Origin: Brevibacterium sediminis
GTDB lineage: Bacteria; Actinomycetota; Actinomycetes; Actinomycetales; Brevibacteriaceae
Length of the DNA: 64,000 nucleotides
Assembly (NCBI RefSeq): GCF_013623905.1
Contig: NZ_JABKDD010000011.1
Coordinates: 49,055 to 113,054 of the forward strand
Direction: 5' to 3'
The notes beneath the pieces were generated by a model, which was not told the origin of the DNA, searched no databases, and saw nothing but the letters and a program-made list of their open reading frames with translations. Both the position numbers and the translations under genes were made by a program. This document shows positions 8,181 through 16,780 of this stretch, piece after piece (position 1 is the stretch's first letter; each line of letters begins with the position of its first letter).

Positions 8181-8958
8181 ACCGTCTGGAGAATATGCCA
8201 GGTGTCGTTCCCAAGGTCGACCGGAAGTGGCGAGTGAGATGCGCCTGATCATGGAACCCTGACTCAACGGCCGCCTCGGCGGGAGAGCTCCCGGACAGCA
8301 GCAGCCTGCGGGCGCGGTCGACGCGGCGGCCGATGACGTACCGGTGGGGCGAGATTCCGAAGTTTCGAGTGAAGACCCGCACCAGATGGCTGCGGTGAGT
8401 GCCGAGCTCGGTGGCCGCCTCGGCGATGGTGAACGATTCGAGGAGACGATCATCGAGCAGATCGCGCAGACGACGGGCGAGCGGCGCATCCGAGGTGGGC
8501 TCACCGACCGGGGTGAGTCGTGAGAGCGCGAACTCGCGGAGTGCGAGGACCCCGCACTCGGCGGCGAGGGCATCGGCCGGATCCGCCAGGGCGGCGTGGA
8601 TGTCGGTGACCTCGGTGAGGGCATCCGTGCCGAGCAGGGTGGGCGAATCCGCCGCGGCATCGACTGCGGACTCCGGCAGCCATTCGGGCTCGAGGTAGAG
8701 CACTCGTTTGCGGAAGCCTTTCTCCGGCGACGCCGAGCGGCCGTCGTGGGGCACCTGGGGCGGCAGCAGCGTCACCGCGGTCGGCGTGGCAAGGTGATCG
8801 TGGCAATCGAGATCATAGGTCACGGCGCCATCGTCGATGAGCAGGACCGTCCACGAATCATGCGTGTGCGCGGGATAGGCATGATGGTCGAAGCGGGCGT
8901 GGAGCACCTCCTGGACCTGCGGAACCTGAGGATGCCAGGCGCGGATGACGTCGACCAT
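8179..8958 (-). CDS. AraC-family transcriptional regulator
   Basis: About 259 residues: an N-terminal cupin-like sensing domain (HTHDSWTVLLIDDG, LLPPQVPHDG) and a C-terminal pair of AraC helix-turn-helices (FTIAEAATELGTHRSHLVRV, then FHDQAHLTRHFRSTLGTTPG). I place the start at ATG 8958 (MVDVIRAWHP), where similarity should begin; an upstream ATG at 9021 would run into the divergent DUF2000 gene. Only 49 bases separate the two starts, so the regulator very likely controls that neighbour. The effector is unknown. Confidence 0.85.
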   Translation of the reverse strand: MVDVIRAWHPQVPQVQEVLHARFDHHAYPAHTHDSWTVLLIDDGAVTYDLDCHDHLATPTAVTLLPPQVPHDGRSASPEKGFRKRVLYLEPEWLPESAVDAAADSPTLLGTDALTEVTDIHAALADPADALAAECGVLALREFALSRLTPVGEPTSDAPLARRLRDLLDDRLLESFTIAEAATELGTHRSHLVRVFTRNFGISPHRYVIGRRVDRARRLLLSGSSPAEAAVESGFHDQAHLTRHFRSTLGTTPGIFSRR

Positions 8959-9007
8959 GCAACAAATGTACAAGACCGCGGTGTGCGGGGTCGGTGAAGC
9001 TGGGACC

Positions 9008-9559
9008 ATGCATGAGAACACAAATTCCCCAGATCAGACCGACACCACAACGTCGACCGAGGCGGTTGCGAGCAATGCCGTCACCGAGGCGGTCGTGCCG
9101 TCAACGTCTGCCGATGGGAGCGCGCCGGCTGTCGAGCCGAGTGCGCCCGTCCGGTTCGATACGAAGGTCGTCGTCGTCCTCCGCGATGACCTGAAGGCAT
9201 GGCAGGAACTCAACGTCACCGCCTTCCTCATGTCCGGAATCGCCACGAGCGACGTGGGACTGGTCGGGGAGAACTACCGGGACGCCGACGGCAACGACTA
9301 CCTGCCGATGCTGCGCCAGCCGGTGATGGTGATGACCGCGAATGCGGATAAACTGCGGTCGATCCGGACGAAGGCGATGGGACGCGGAATCCCGACAGCA
9401 ATCTACACCGAAGAGCTGTTCTCCACCGGCCACGATGCAGCCAACCGGGCCGCCGTGGCCGGTGTCCCGGCCGAGGAACTCAACCTAGTCGGGGTGGCCC
9501 TGCGTGGGCCGAAGAATGGTGTTGATCGGGTGGTGAAAGGCGCGCGGATGCACGCGTGA
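9008..9559 (+). CDS. DUF2000 family protein
   Basis: A 183-residue protein. After about 50 Thr/Ser/Ala-rich residues it shows the DUF2000 pattern (TKVVVVLRDDLKAWQELNVT, FLMSGIA, then MLRQPVMV and AVAGVPAEELNLVGVALRGP). This family folds like peptidyl-tRNA hydrolase 2 but has no settled function, and its genes often lie beside AraC regulators, as here. ATG 9008 (MHENTNSP) is chosen; ATG 8945 in frame would overlap the AraC start. Confidence 0.85.
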   Translation: MHENTNSPDQTDTTTSTEAVASNAVTEAVVPSTSADGSAPAVEPSAPVRFDTKVVVVLRDDLKAWQELNVTAFLMSGIATSDVGLVGENYRDADGNDYLPMLRQPVMVMTANADKLRSIRTKAMGRGIPTAIYTEELFSTGHDAANRAAVAGVPAEELNLVGVALRGPKNGVDRVVKGARMHA

Positions 9560-9593
9560 GGTGGGGCTAGCTCCCTGCTTTGCCGTTGTGCTC

Positions 9594-9971
9594 TCACTTC
9601 GTAGAGAGAAACGCTGATAAGCGGTTCAGTGTGTCCATCTCGAGCGAGTAGTACGACCAGACTCCGCGCTTCTCACGGTGAAGGACTCCGGCATCGACGA
9701 GGATCTTCAGGTGGTGGGAGACGGTCGGCTGGCCGAGACCGACGGGTTCGGTGAGATCGCAGACGCACGCTTCCTGCTGCTCGTGCGCGGCGACGAGGGA
9801 GACCAGGCGCAACCGAGTCGGATCGGCTACTGCCTTGAAGATGCGCGCGAAATCCTGAGCGTCATCGAGGCTCAACGGCGAGACGGTCAGCGACGGGCAG
9901 CAGTCGTCCGCTTGTGTCGGAGGGGGCGCGGGTTGTGTGGTCACTCTTCCATTATGCCCATACATTGACAC
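9594..9971 (-). CDS. arsR: ArsR-family arsenic-responsive repressor
   Basis: A 125-residue winged-helix repressor. The As(III)-binding pair lies in ACVCDL at the start of the DNA-contact region, followed by GLGQPTVSHHLKILVDAGVL, and an extra Cys pair (DDCCPS) is near the N terminus. It is divergent from acr3-arsC and should repress both directions until arsenite binds. Its first codons (ATG 9971 or 9965) lie inside the operator palindrome, which implies a leaderless message, or else translation from GTG 9944. Confidence 0.88.
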   Translation of the reverse strand: MSMYGHNGRVTTQPAPPPTQADDCCPSLTVSPLSLDDAQDFARIFKAVADPTRLRLVSLVAAHEQQEACVCDLTEPVGLGQPTVSHHLKILVDAGVLHREKRGVWSYYSLEMDTLNRLSAFLSTK

Positions 9972-9983
9972 TTGTCGATGTAT
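9960..9983. promoter_or_regulatory. ArsR operator palindrome
   Basis: A 24-base imperfect palindrome (ATACATTGACAC / TTGTCGATGTAT, two unpaired positions) lies at the arsR/acr3 junction. It resembles the 12-2-12 ATACA-TGTAT operators of the ArsR/SmtB family. Confidence 0.7.
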
Positions 9984-10064
9984 TGTGGTCCTATCGTATC
10001 GATAAACTTCAATGCGTCAGCATGTGACCGCGGCGCCGAGTCGATCAGGACCTCGAGGGAGACA

Positions 10065-11162
10065 ATGCATTCCACTGCGCCAGCCGGCACCGATTCGCCT
10101 GTGGCGGCGAAGATGTCGACACTGGATCGATTTCTGCCGCTGTGGATCATCGGCGCCATGGCCCTGGGCCTGGTGTTGGGCAGACTCGTGCCCGGCGTCG
10201 CCGAGACTCTGGACGCGGTCAAGGTCGCCGACGTGTCCCTGCCGATCGCCATCGGCCTGCTGGTGATGATGTTTCCTGTGCTCGCCAAGGTTCGGTACAA
10301 CGAGACCGGACACGTGCTGGCAGACAAGAAGCTCATGATCACCTCTTTGGCCATCAACTGGTTGGCCGCACCGGCGTTCATGTTCGTGCTCGCATGGCTC
10401 TTCCTTCCTGATCTGCCCGAATACCGGACCGGACTGATCATCGTCGGTCTGGCCAGGTGCATCGCCATGGTCCTCATCTGGAACGATCTGGCCTGCGGAG
10501 ACCGTGAGGCTGCCGTCGTGCTCGTGGCCATCAACTCGGTTTTCCAGGTTCTCGCATTCGGGCTCCTCGGTTGGTTCTACCTCCAGTGGCTTCCGAGCCT
10601 GCTGGGTCTGCCGACGACGTCCAGCGAATTCTCCTTCTGGGCGATCACCCTCAGCGTCCTCGTCTTCCTCGGAATCCCGCTTCTTGCCGGCTTCCTCACA
10701 CGCACGGTGGGAGAGAAGACAAAGGGACGTCAGTGGTACGAAGATCGATTCCTCCCCAAAGTCGGGCCGTGGGCACTGTACGGACTGCTCTTCACCATCG
10801 TCGTGCTCTTCGCCTTCCAGGGTGACGAAATTACCTCTCACCCGGGCAACGTCGCCCGCATCGCCTTGCCGTTGCTCGTCTACTTTGTCGTCGTCTTCGC
10901 TGCCGGGATGGTCATCGGCAAGGCACTGAACCTGGGTTATGAGAAGACGACGACCCTGGCATTCACCGCTGCCGGCAACAACTTCGAACTCGCCATCGCA
11001 GTGGCGATCGGAACCTATGGTGTCGCCTCGGGGCAGGCGCTCGCCGGAGTCGTCGGACCGCTCATCGAGGTGCCCATCCTCGTCGCCCTCGTCTACGTCG
11101 CGCTCTGGGTGCGACCCCGATTCTTCCCATCGGCCGCTGATCAAGGAGTGAACCGAGTATGA
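10065..11162 (+). CDS. acr3: ACR3-family arsenite efflux permease
   Basis: About 365 residues with ten hydrophobic segments, of the ACR3/BASS-like fold. It starts LDRFLPLWIIGAMALGLVLG, includes the conserved Cys in GLARCIAMVLIWNDLACGD, and near the end shows TLAFTAAGNNFELAIAVAIG, all typical of ACR3. It exports arsenite using the membrane potential. ATG 10065 follows GAGGGAGAC; an earlier in-frame ATG at 9972 would sit in the operator and add 31 unlike residues. First gene of the arsenic operon, overlapping arsC by four bases. Confidence 0.93.
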   Translation: MHSTAPAGTDSPVAAKMSTLDRFLPLWIIGAMALGLVLGRLVPGVAETLDAVKVADVSLPIAIGLLVMMFPVLAKVRYNETGHVLADKKLMITSLAINWLAAPAFMFVLAWLFLPDLPEYRTGLIIVGLARCIAMVLIWNDLACGDREAAVVLVAINSVFQVLAFGLLGWFYLQWLPSLLGLPTTSSEFSFWAITLSVLVFLGIPLLAGFLTRTVGEKTKGRQWYEDRFLPKVGPWALYGLLFTIVVLFAFQGDEITSHPGNVARIALPLLVYFVVVFAAGMVIGKALNLGYEKTTTLAFTAAGNNFELAIAVAIGTYGVASGQALAGVVGPLIEVPILVALVYVALWVRPRFFPSAADQGVNRV

Positions 11163-11641
11163 GTCCTGCACAGATGAGCAAGCCGAGTGTCCTCTTCGTC
11201 TGCGTGCACAACGCCGGCAGGTCCCAGATGGCGGCTGGATTCCTCCGCGAACTGGCCGGAGAGCGCATCGAGGTGCGGTCGGCCGGCAGCGCACCGGCCG
11301 AGACGATCAACCCAGTCGCAGTCGATGCGATGAGGGAACTCGACATCGACATCACTCGAAACAGTCCCACGCTCCTCGACGCCGACACCGTGCTCGCGTC
11401 CGATGTCGTGATCACGATGGGCTGCGGCGATACCTGCCCGATCTTCCCCGGCAAACGTTACGAAGACTGGGTTCTGGATGATCCCGCAGGTCAGGGCCTG
11501 GAATCTGTGCGCCGAATCCGGGATGAGATCAGGACCAGAGTCGAAGCCCTCGTCGTCGATCTCGCCCCCGATGCAGGGACGAGATCCACACTGTCGACGA
11601 CCACGTCGAACCCCATCGCCGAGGAGGCGCCCAATGACTGA
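11159..11641 (+). CDS. arsC: Arsenate reductase, low-molecular-weight phosphatase type
   Basis: A 160-residue protein with the P-loop VCVHNAGRSQ near the N terminus and the acidic DDPAGQ loop near residue 110. This matches actinobacterial ArsC proteins, which reduce arsenate to arsenite, several of them with mycothiol. The ATG overlaps the acr3 stop (ATGA), showing translational coupling. A further Cys pair (MGCGDTCP) could serve in resolution. The last about 20 residues are extra Ser/Thr-rich sequence. Confidence 0.92.
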   Translation: MSPAQMSKPSVLFVCVHNAGRSQMAAGFLRELAGERIEVRSAGSAPAETINPVAVDAMRELDIDITRNSPTLLDADTVLASDVVITMGCGDTCPIFPGKRYEDWVLDDPAGQGLESVRRIRDEIRTRVEALVVDLAPDAGTRSTLSTTTSNPIAEEAPND

Positions 11642-13073
11642 TTATGCGCTCGAACAGCTCCCGGTCGCCGTGATCGGTTCCGGTCCCGTCGGCCTCGCGG
11701 CCGCGGCCCAGCTCGTCCGACGCGGTGTTCGACCGCTCGTTCTCGAAGCGGGAACCACTGTCGCGGCGGCAGTGGCCGAGTGGGGTCATATCGGTTTGTT
11801 CTCTCCGTGGAAGTACAACATCGACGAGGCGGCGCGCAGCCTGCTGGCGCCCACGGACTGGCATGAGCCCGACGGGGACCGCCTGCCCACCGGTGCCGAG
11901 CTCATCCGTGACTACCTCAAGCCGCTTGCTGAGACAGCTGAACTCCGAGATTCCGTCCTCATCGATACCCGGGTTGTGGCAGTGAGCAGAGTCGGAATGG
12001 ATCGGACGGGCACCGCGCAGCGCGAATCGACTCCTTTCCTTATCCGCACTCGGAGCTCAGATGGAACATCGGCGGATTTGCAGGTCAGGGCAGTTATTGA
12101 CGCTTCGGGGACATGGGAGAGCCCGAACCCGCTCGGGCAGTCCGGTCTCGCAGCGACTGGCGAGGCCGAAGCCCGTCGCAGCGGGTTCGTCACATCGCCT
12201 CTGCCCGATGTGGTCGGCCGAGATCGAGAGCAGTTCGTCGGGCAGCGGACTCTTGTCGTTGGTGGAGGGCACTCGGCGGCCAACACGCTCCTGGCGCTGG
12301 CCGAACTGCGTGAGGAAGCCCCGGGCACGCGAATCGGCTGGGTGCTCAGGCGATCAGATCCCGCATCTGTCTACGGCGGAGAGGACCAGGACGGTCTGCC
12401 AGCACGCGGGGCCTTGGGAACGCGACTTCGCCACCTCGTCGAGACCGGAGTCATCGAAGTGCATGCCTCGACGACGATCACCGGATTCTCCACCGACGGT
12501 CGTGGCACCTTAGCTGCGGAGAGTGGCGGCGAGTCGGTGACGCTCCATGCCGACAGGGTCGTCCCTGCCGCCGGCTTCCGGCCGGACCTGGGGTTCTTGC
12601 GTGAGATCCGACTCGACCTCGATCCGATTGTCGAAGCTCCGCGGCAGTTGGGCCCGCTCATCGATCCCGAATATCATAGTTGCGGAACTGTCGCTCCGCA
12701 TGGTGCCCGGGTGCTCGGGCATCCGGAGCCGAATTTCTACATCGTGGGTATGAAGTCCTATGGGCGCGCCCCGACGTTCCTCATGTACACCGGCTATGAG
12801 CAAATCCGCTCCGTCGTCGCAGCGATCGCCGGGGACCAGGAGGCAGCCGACCGAGTCGAGCTCGTCTTGCCGGAGACCGGCGTGTGTTCGACCGACGCCG
12901 GATCTTCGTGTGTTGCGCCTACCGGCAAGTCGGGTTTTGTCGACTTGCCCGACACCGCTGCCGCATCGGACGCATCAGACGCAGCCGGATGCTGCGGACC
13001 TGCAGAACCGGTTGTGATCGGGATACCCACAGGGACAGAACACGGGCGATCGGGAGAGAGCGGGAACGGCTGA
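11634..13073 (+). CDS. FAD/NAD(P)-binding oxidoreductase of the arsenic operon (ArsO-like)
   Basis: A 479-residue flavoprotein. An N-terminal dinucleotide fold (AVIGSGPVGLAAAAQL) binds FAD; a second (LVVGGGHSAANTLLAL) at about residue 205 should bind NAD(P)H. It overlaps arsC by eight bases behind a strong GAGGAGG site, so it belongs to the arsenic operon. Similar flavoproteins in such operons are called ArsO or putative monooxygenases, with a poorly defined role. The C-terminal 50 residues are Ala/Ser/Asp-rich and carry single Cys residues and a Cys-Cys pair (AAGCCGPAEP), perhaps metalloid-binding. The earlier frame opening at 11478 is arsC read in another frame. Confidence 0.8.
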   Translation: MTDYALEQLPVAVIGSGPVGLAAAAQLVRRGVRPLVLEAGTTVAAAVAEWGHIGLFSPWKYNIDEAARSLLAPTDWHEPDGDRLPTGAELIRDYLKPLAETAELRDSVLIDTRVVAVSRVGMDRTGTAQRESTPFLIRTRSSDGTSADLQVRAVIDASGTWESPNPLGQSGLAATGEAEARRSGFVTSPLPDVVGRDREQFVGQRTLVVGGGHSAANTLLALAELREEAPGTRIGWVLRRSDPASVYGGEDQDGLPARGALGTRLRHLVETGVIEVHASTTITGFSTDGRGTLAAESGGESVTLHADRVVPAAGFRPDLGFLREIRLDLDPIVEAPRQLGPLIDPEYHSCGTVAPHGARVLGHPEPNFYIVGMKSYGRAPTFLMYTGYEQIRSVVAAIAGDQEAADRVELVLPETGVCSTDAGSSCVAPTGKSGFVDLPDTAAASDASDAAGCCGPAEPVVIGIPTGTEHGRSGESGNG

Positions 13074-13152
13074 CTCGCGGGTCCGACCTTCGCCGCCTCG
13101 ACCTTTGCCCCTCAGCGGGCTGATTCGCAGGTTCGGCTTACGTTGCCTCAGC
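13068..13152. repeat. Degenerate direct repeat after the arsenic operon
   Basis: Two related units begin GGCTGACTCGCGGGTCCG (13068) and GGCTGATTCGCAGGTTCGG (13118), about 50 bases apart, and span the flavoprotein stop codon to the end of the convergent phosphatase gene. Identity is partial. No clear hairpin terminator is visible here. Confidence 0.5.
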
Positions 13153-13801
13153 GGTAGGTGGCGTTCTTCGGATCCTGGTGACCGTGGTCGTTGAACGAGA
13201 TGAGGCTGGTGCCGCCTCGGCCGGTGATGATCTTCGTGATGCCGGTGTTGATGGTCACCCGGTTGAAGGCCATCCACTGATCGAAGCCGCCGCCGATCAG
13301 GCGGGCGGCGGTCCACGCGATGGCGCCGGCGCTCGAGACGACGATCGTTGATTGGCCTGACTCCATGGCCGCGACCGCATCATCGAGGGCACGTTCGACC
13401 CGTGACGTGAACTGCTTGTAGGTCTCCGTATAGTCCTCGTCGTGCTCGCCCGAGGCCCAGCGCGCGGCACCGCGTTCGAGCTCGCCCTGGAAGATCTTGG
13501 AATCATGCTGGGCGCGAGGATCGAGATCCGTGAGCACTCCGGTGAGTTCCCAAGCGGCATATTCGTTCCAGCCGGCGTCGACGTGGGCGTCCATGCTCAG
13601 GCCCATTCCATCGAGGAGGCCCTCGGCGGTCTGACACTGCCGCAGCATCTCTCCGTGGACGAGCCGGTCTGGCTCGATGCCCTGGGAAGCGAAGAAGCGA
13701 CCGGTGATGCGGCTCTGCTCTTTGCCGAGATCAGACAGCCTGTCATAGTCATCCGTGCCGAACGACGCCTGCCCGTGCCGAACCAGATAGAGCACACTCA
13801 T
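13148..13801 (-). CDS. Histidine phosphatase family protein
   Basis: A 217-residue member of the phosphoglycerate-mutase-like branch. The catalytic LVRHGQASFG at residues 6-15 carries the phosphohistidine, and LVHGEMLRQCQTAEGLLDG and STIVVSSAGAIAWTAARL supply other active-site positions. The substrate cannot be read from sequence. It is convergent with the arsenic operon and lies just downstream of the LysR gene on the same strand, 63 bases away, so read-through is possible. Confidence 0.88.
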   Translation of the reverse strand: MSVLYLVRHGQASFGTDDYDRLSDLGKEQSRITGRFFASQGIEPDRLVHGEMLRQCQTAEGLLDGMGLSMDAHVDAGWNEYAAWELTGVLTDLDPRAQHDSKIFQGELERGAARWASGEHDEDYTETYKQFTSRVERALDDAVAAMESGQSTIVVSSAGAIAWTAARLIGGGFDQWMAFNRVTINTGITKIITGRGGTSLISFNDHGHQDPKNATYR

Positions 13802-13864
13802 GAATCACACATCCTCGTCGTGAAGCCCACGCTGCTTTTCGAGTGATCGTTTACTGATGTGAGT

Positions 13865-14764
13865 CTACGGGACATCGGTGGGGAACAGCTGCTCGGCCAG
13901 TCGAAGCACCTCAGCGAGGGCAGGACTGACGTCATCTCTGCGCCATGCCATGAGCAGCGGGAACGGCCCCTTCGGGTCTTCGAGGGGGACGAAGGCGATA
14001 CTGGGGAAGGAGGCGTTCTTCGGCACCGACGCCACTGTGACTGAACAACCGATCTCCGCACCGACGAGCGAGAGTATCGTCCACGTGTCCGGAGCCACCT
14101 GGATGACGGTGGGGTTGAAACCTGCGGCCTGCGACAGCTCGTAGAGCCGTTCAATCGTCGTCGACCCCGGATTCGGCGGCACAGTGATGAACTCCTCTCC
14201 CTCGAGCTCGCTCATCGACACCGACTCGCGGCCTGCTAAGGCATGCTCTCTGTGCATGGCGACGACAAGCGACTCCTGGGCGACGACGCGAGTATCGACC
14301 GACTGTGGCACGAATGGCCAATAGCCGAAGACGAGGTCCACTGAGCCGTCGGCGACGCTGTCGATGGCCGGCATCCCGAAGGAGGCGCTCTGCAGACTGA
14401 GGTGGATTCCAGGATGAGTCCCGCGGACCAGTTTGAGCAGCCGTCCGATGAGTTTGTGGGTCGCGATGCCGGTGAATCCCAGGCGCAGATGCCCGACCTC
14501 GCCTTTCCCTGCTGCCTGCACTGCGGAGTCGGCGAGGCGATGACTCATGAGGATATCGCGCGCAGGTTCGACGAGCGCCTGTCCTGCCGGAGTCAGACGC
14601 ACGGACCGAGTGCTGCGTTCGAACAGCTGAGCCGACATGTCGGACTCCAGGCCCCGGATGAGTCGGCTGAGGGGCGGTTGGGTCATATGCAGTCGTTCGG
14701 CGGCTCTGCCGAAGTGAAGTTCCTCGGCGAGGACGAGGAATGCGCGGATGTGCTTTGTGTCCAT
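13865..14764 (-). CDS. LysR-family transcriptional regulator
   Basis: A 299-residue regulator starting MDTKHIRAFLVLAEELHFGR with the helix-turn-helix AAERLHMTQPPLSRLIRGLE, followed by a periplasmic-binding-like effector domain. It is divergent from a CoA-transferase pair and transporter, the classic arrangement in which a LysR protein activates a catabolic operon on binding its substrate or an intermediate. A near-perfect palindrome 49 bases upstream of its start is the likely site. Confidence 0.9.
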   Translation of the reverse strand: MDTKHIRAFLVLAEELHFGRAAERLHMTQPPLSRLIRGLESDMSAQLFERSTRSVRLTPAGQALVEPARDILMSHRLADSAVQAAGKGEVGHLRLGFTGIATHKLIGRLLKLVRGTHPGIHLSLQSASFGMPAIDSVADGSVDLVFGYWPFVPQSVDTRVVAQESLVVAMHREHALAGRESVSMSELEGEEFITVPPNPGSTTIERLYELSQAAGFNPTVIQVAPDTWTILSLVGAEIGCSVTVASVPKNASFPSIAFVPLEDPKGPFPLLMAWRRDDVSPALAEVLRLAEQLFPTDVP

Positions 14765-14812
14765 GTCGGTGTCTCAATCGTGAAGGCGGCCGCCCAGTGA
14801 GGATCGGGCGAT

Positions 14813-14835
14813 ATTAGTGCAGTGACTGCATTAAT
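14813..14835. promoter_or_regulatory. LysR-type operator palindrome
   Basis: ATTAGTGCAG-TGA-CTGCATTAAT: 10-base arms with one mismatch around a three-base centre, between the divergent LysR and CoA-transferase genes. It contains the T-N11-A pattern common to LysR sites. Confidence 0.65.
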
Positions 14836-14922
14836 CGTCTCCATTATAAGTATTGGACGGGTATCAATGATTTTGAAAGGATGACCCAGGTCACAGTCAT
14901 CCGAGGTTCGAGGAGGAACGCG

Positions 14923-15837
14923 ATGGACAAGACGATGAGTCTTCCCCAAGCGATCAGCACCTATCTGCGCAACGGGGACACCGTTGCTCTGGAGGGGTTC
15001 GGTCACATCGTGCCGGTCGCCGCTGCGCACGAGATCATCCGGCAGGGCTTCACTGATCTAGTCCTTGCCCGCATGTCCTGCGATGTCATTGTCGATCAAC
15101 TGCTCGGAGCAAACTGCCTGAAAGGTCTCATCTCCTCGTTCATCGCCAACAGTTCGGCCGGTTCCCTTCACGAGCTTCGGCGGCGCATTGAGAAGTCAGA
15201 CCCGGAACCGCTGTGGTTCGACGAATACAGTCACGGCGGAATGGTCGCCCGCTATCAGGCCGGTGCCTCGAAGCTTCCGTTCCAGCCCATCGCCTCCTAC
15301 CGGGGCAGCGACCTGGCGGCGAAGAATCCGCGGATCAAGTCCGTTCCCGACCCCTACGGTGGACCGGACATCCACGTCGTCCCCGCACTCAATCCCGACC
15401 TCACGATCATCCACGCCCAACGTGCGGACATGCATGGAAACGTGCAGGCATGGGGGATGCTCGGGATTCAAACCGAGGCCGCATTCGCCAGTCACCGACT
15501 CATCGTCACAGTTGAGGAGATCGTCGACGAGGCTGTCGTCCGCTCCGACCCGAACCGCACAATCGTTCCCGCGCACGTCGTCGATGCCGTCGTCGCCGTG
15601 CCACGCGGCTCACATCCTCATTCGGTCCAGGGCTATTACGACCGCGACGACGAATTCTCGAGACAGTGGTCCGCGCTCGCCCGCGACGCGGCGGCGGTCC
15701 AGGACTGGCTCGAGACCAATATCCGCGGCACGAGCGACCACGATGAGTTCCTTGCCACCCTCGGATCGGAACATTTTGAGCGGATGGCCATCCACGACGC
15801 ATATTCGACGCCTGTGAACTATGGAGGGCGAGCATGA
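14923..15837 (+). CDS. CoA-transferase, alpha subunit
   Basis: A 304-residue subunit of the two-component CoA-transferase family I, to which 3-oxoacid, 3-oxoadipate and glutaconate CoA-transferases belong. The N terminus (NGDTVALEGFGHIVPVAAAH) is the family's glycine-rich loop. ATG 14923 follows AGGAGGAAC; the earlier ATG 14881 would add 14 unlike residues. It overlaps the beta subunit gene by four bases. With the beta subunit it should move CoA between a donor acyl-CoA and a free acid imported by the transporter downstream; the acid is not identifiable from sequence. Confidence 0.85.
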   Translation: MDKTMSLPQAISTYLRNGDTVALEGFGHIVPVAAAHEIIRQGFTDLVLARMSCDVIVDQLLGANCLKGLISSFIANSSAGSLHELRRRIEKSDPEPLWFDEYSHGGMVARYQAGASKLPFQPIASYRGSDLAAKNPRIKSVPDPYGGPDIHVVPALNPDLTIIHAQRADMHGNVQAWGMLGIQTEAAFASHRLIVTVEEIVDEAVVRSDPNRTIVPAHVVDAVVAVPRGSHPHSVQGYYDRDDEFSRQWSALARDAAAVQDWLETNIRGTSDHDEFLATLGSEHFERMAIHDAYSTPVNYGGRA

Positions 15838-16670
15838 CATTGAGTGCTCACGACACCACTGAGACCCGGTCCCGCGACGAGCCCAGCGAGACCACAAGCA
15901 GCGACGTGGTCACCAGCAGCGAACTTCTCACCGTCCATTCGGCGCGGGCGCTGGCCGGACGCAACGTGGTCTTCGCCGGGCACGGCCTGCCCACTCTTGC
16001 CGTCTCTCTGGCTCAGCACACTGTCGCACCGGACATCGAGATCGTCTACGAGTCGGGAGTAACCGGAGCCAGGCCGCCGGTGATGCCGCGCAGCATCTCG
16101 GATTCGATTTTGGTTCCGGGGGCCGCCTCGGTGATGCCGATGACGCACCTGTTCAACTATGTTCTGCAAGGCCAGCGAATCGATGTCGGCTTCCTCGGTG
16201 CCGCGCAGGTCGACAAGTTCGGGAACCTGAACTCCACCCTCATCGGCGAGGACTGGGAGCACCCAGACAGCCGACTTCCGGGCTCAGGAGGAGCCATCGA
16301 AGCCATGGCGGGCGCAGCAGAGATCTTCCTCGTCATGCGCAGGCACACCCCGCGCACCTTCGTCGAATCCTTGGACTTCGTCACCTCCCCAGGGTCGAAG
16401 AAGGCCGCCGAGGCGGAGGTCGGATCCATGCCGGCGGGTTCCGGCGTGACCCACGTGATCACCGACCTGGGCATCATGACGCGCTTCGCTCGGGATGAGG
16501 AGCTCACTCTGACAGCCGTTCACCCCGGTGTCGACCCCGCCGAGGCGGTGCGGCAGACCGGATGGAACCTCCAGGTATCGACCGACCTCGAGACGACGCA
16601 GCCGCCGACTCCGGATGAGCTGGCACTGCTGCGAGAGACGCTGGATCCCACCCGGATCTACCTGCGCTGA
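15834..16670 (+). CDS. CoA-transferase, beta subunit
   Basis: A 278-residue partner of the preceding subunit. The motif IVYESGVTGARPP contains the Glu expected to form the glutamyl-CoA thioester, and VDKFGNLNSTLIG and GSGGAIEAMAGAAE are further family blocks. About 35 N-terminal residues (Thr/Ser/Glu-rich) precede the fold. The gene is translationally coupled (ATGA) to the alpha subunit and followed after 110 bases by an MHS-type transporter. Confidence 0.87.
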   Translation: MTLSAHDTTETRSRDEPSETTSSDVVTSSELLTVHSARALAGRNVVFAGHGLPTLAVSLAQHTVAPDIEIVYESGVTGARPPVMPRSISDSILVPGAASVMPMTHLFNYVLQGQRIDVGFLGAAQVDKFGNLNSTLIGEDWEHPDSRLPGSGGAIEAMAGAAEIFLVMRRHTPRTFVESLDFVTSPGSKKAAEAEVGSMPAGSGVTHVITDLGIMTRFARDEELTLTAVHPGVDPAEAVRQTGWNLQVSTDLETTQPPTPDELALLRETLDPTRIYLR

Positions 16671-16780
16671 ACCGGAGCCCTCACCCGCTGACCGATGTCC
16701 GCGGGCAGCTGTAGGCGACAGTCGCCCACTGTGGCTCCCTGCTGAGCAAGCGAGAATTCGAATCGAAGAAAGTTGAAATC

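Noticed and set aside
10017..11294. A 425-codon open frame on the minus strand
   Set aside because: It is antisense to acr3 and its translation is charged low-complexity sequence without any family motif.
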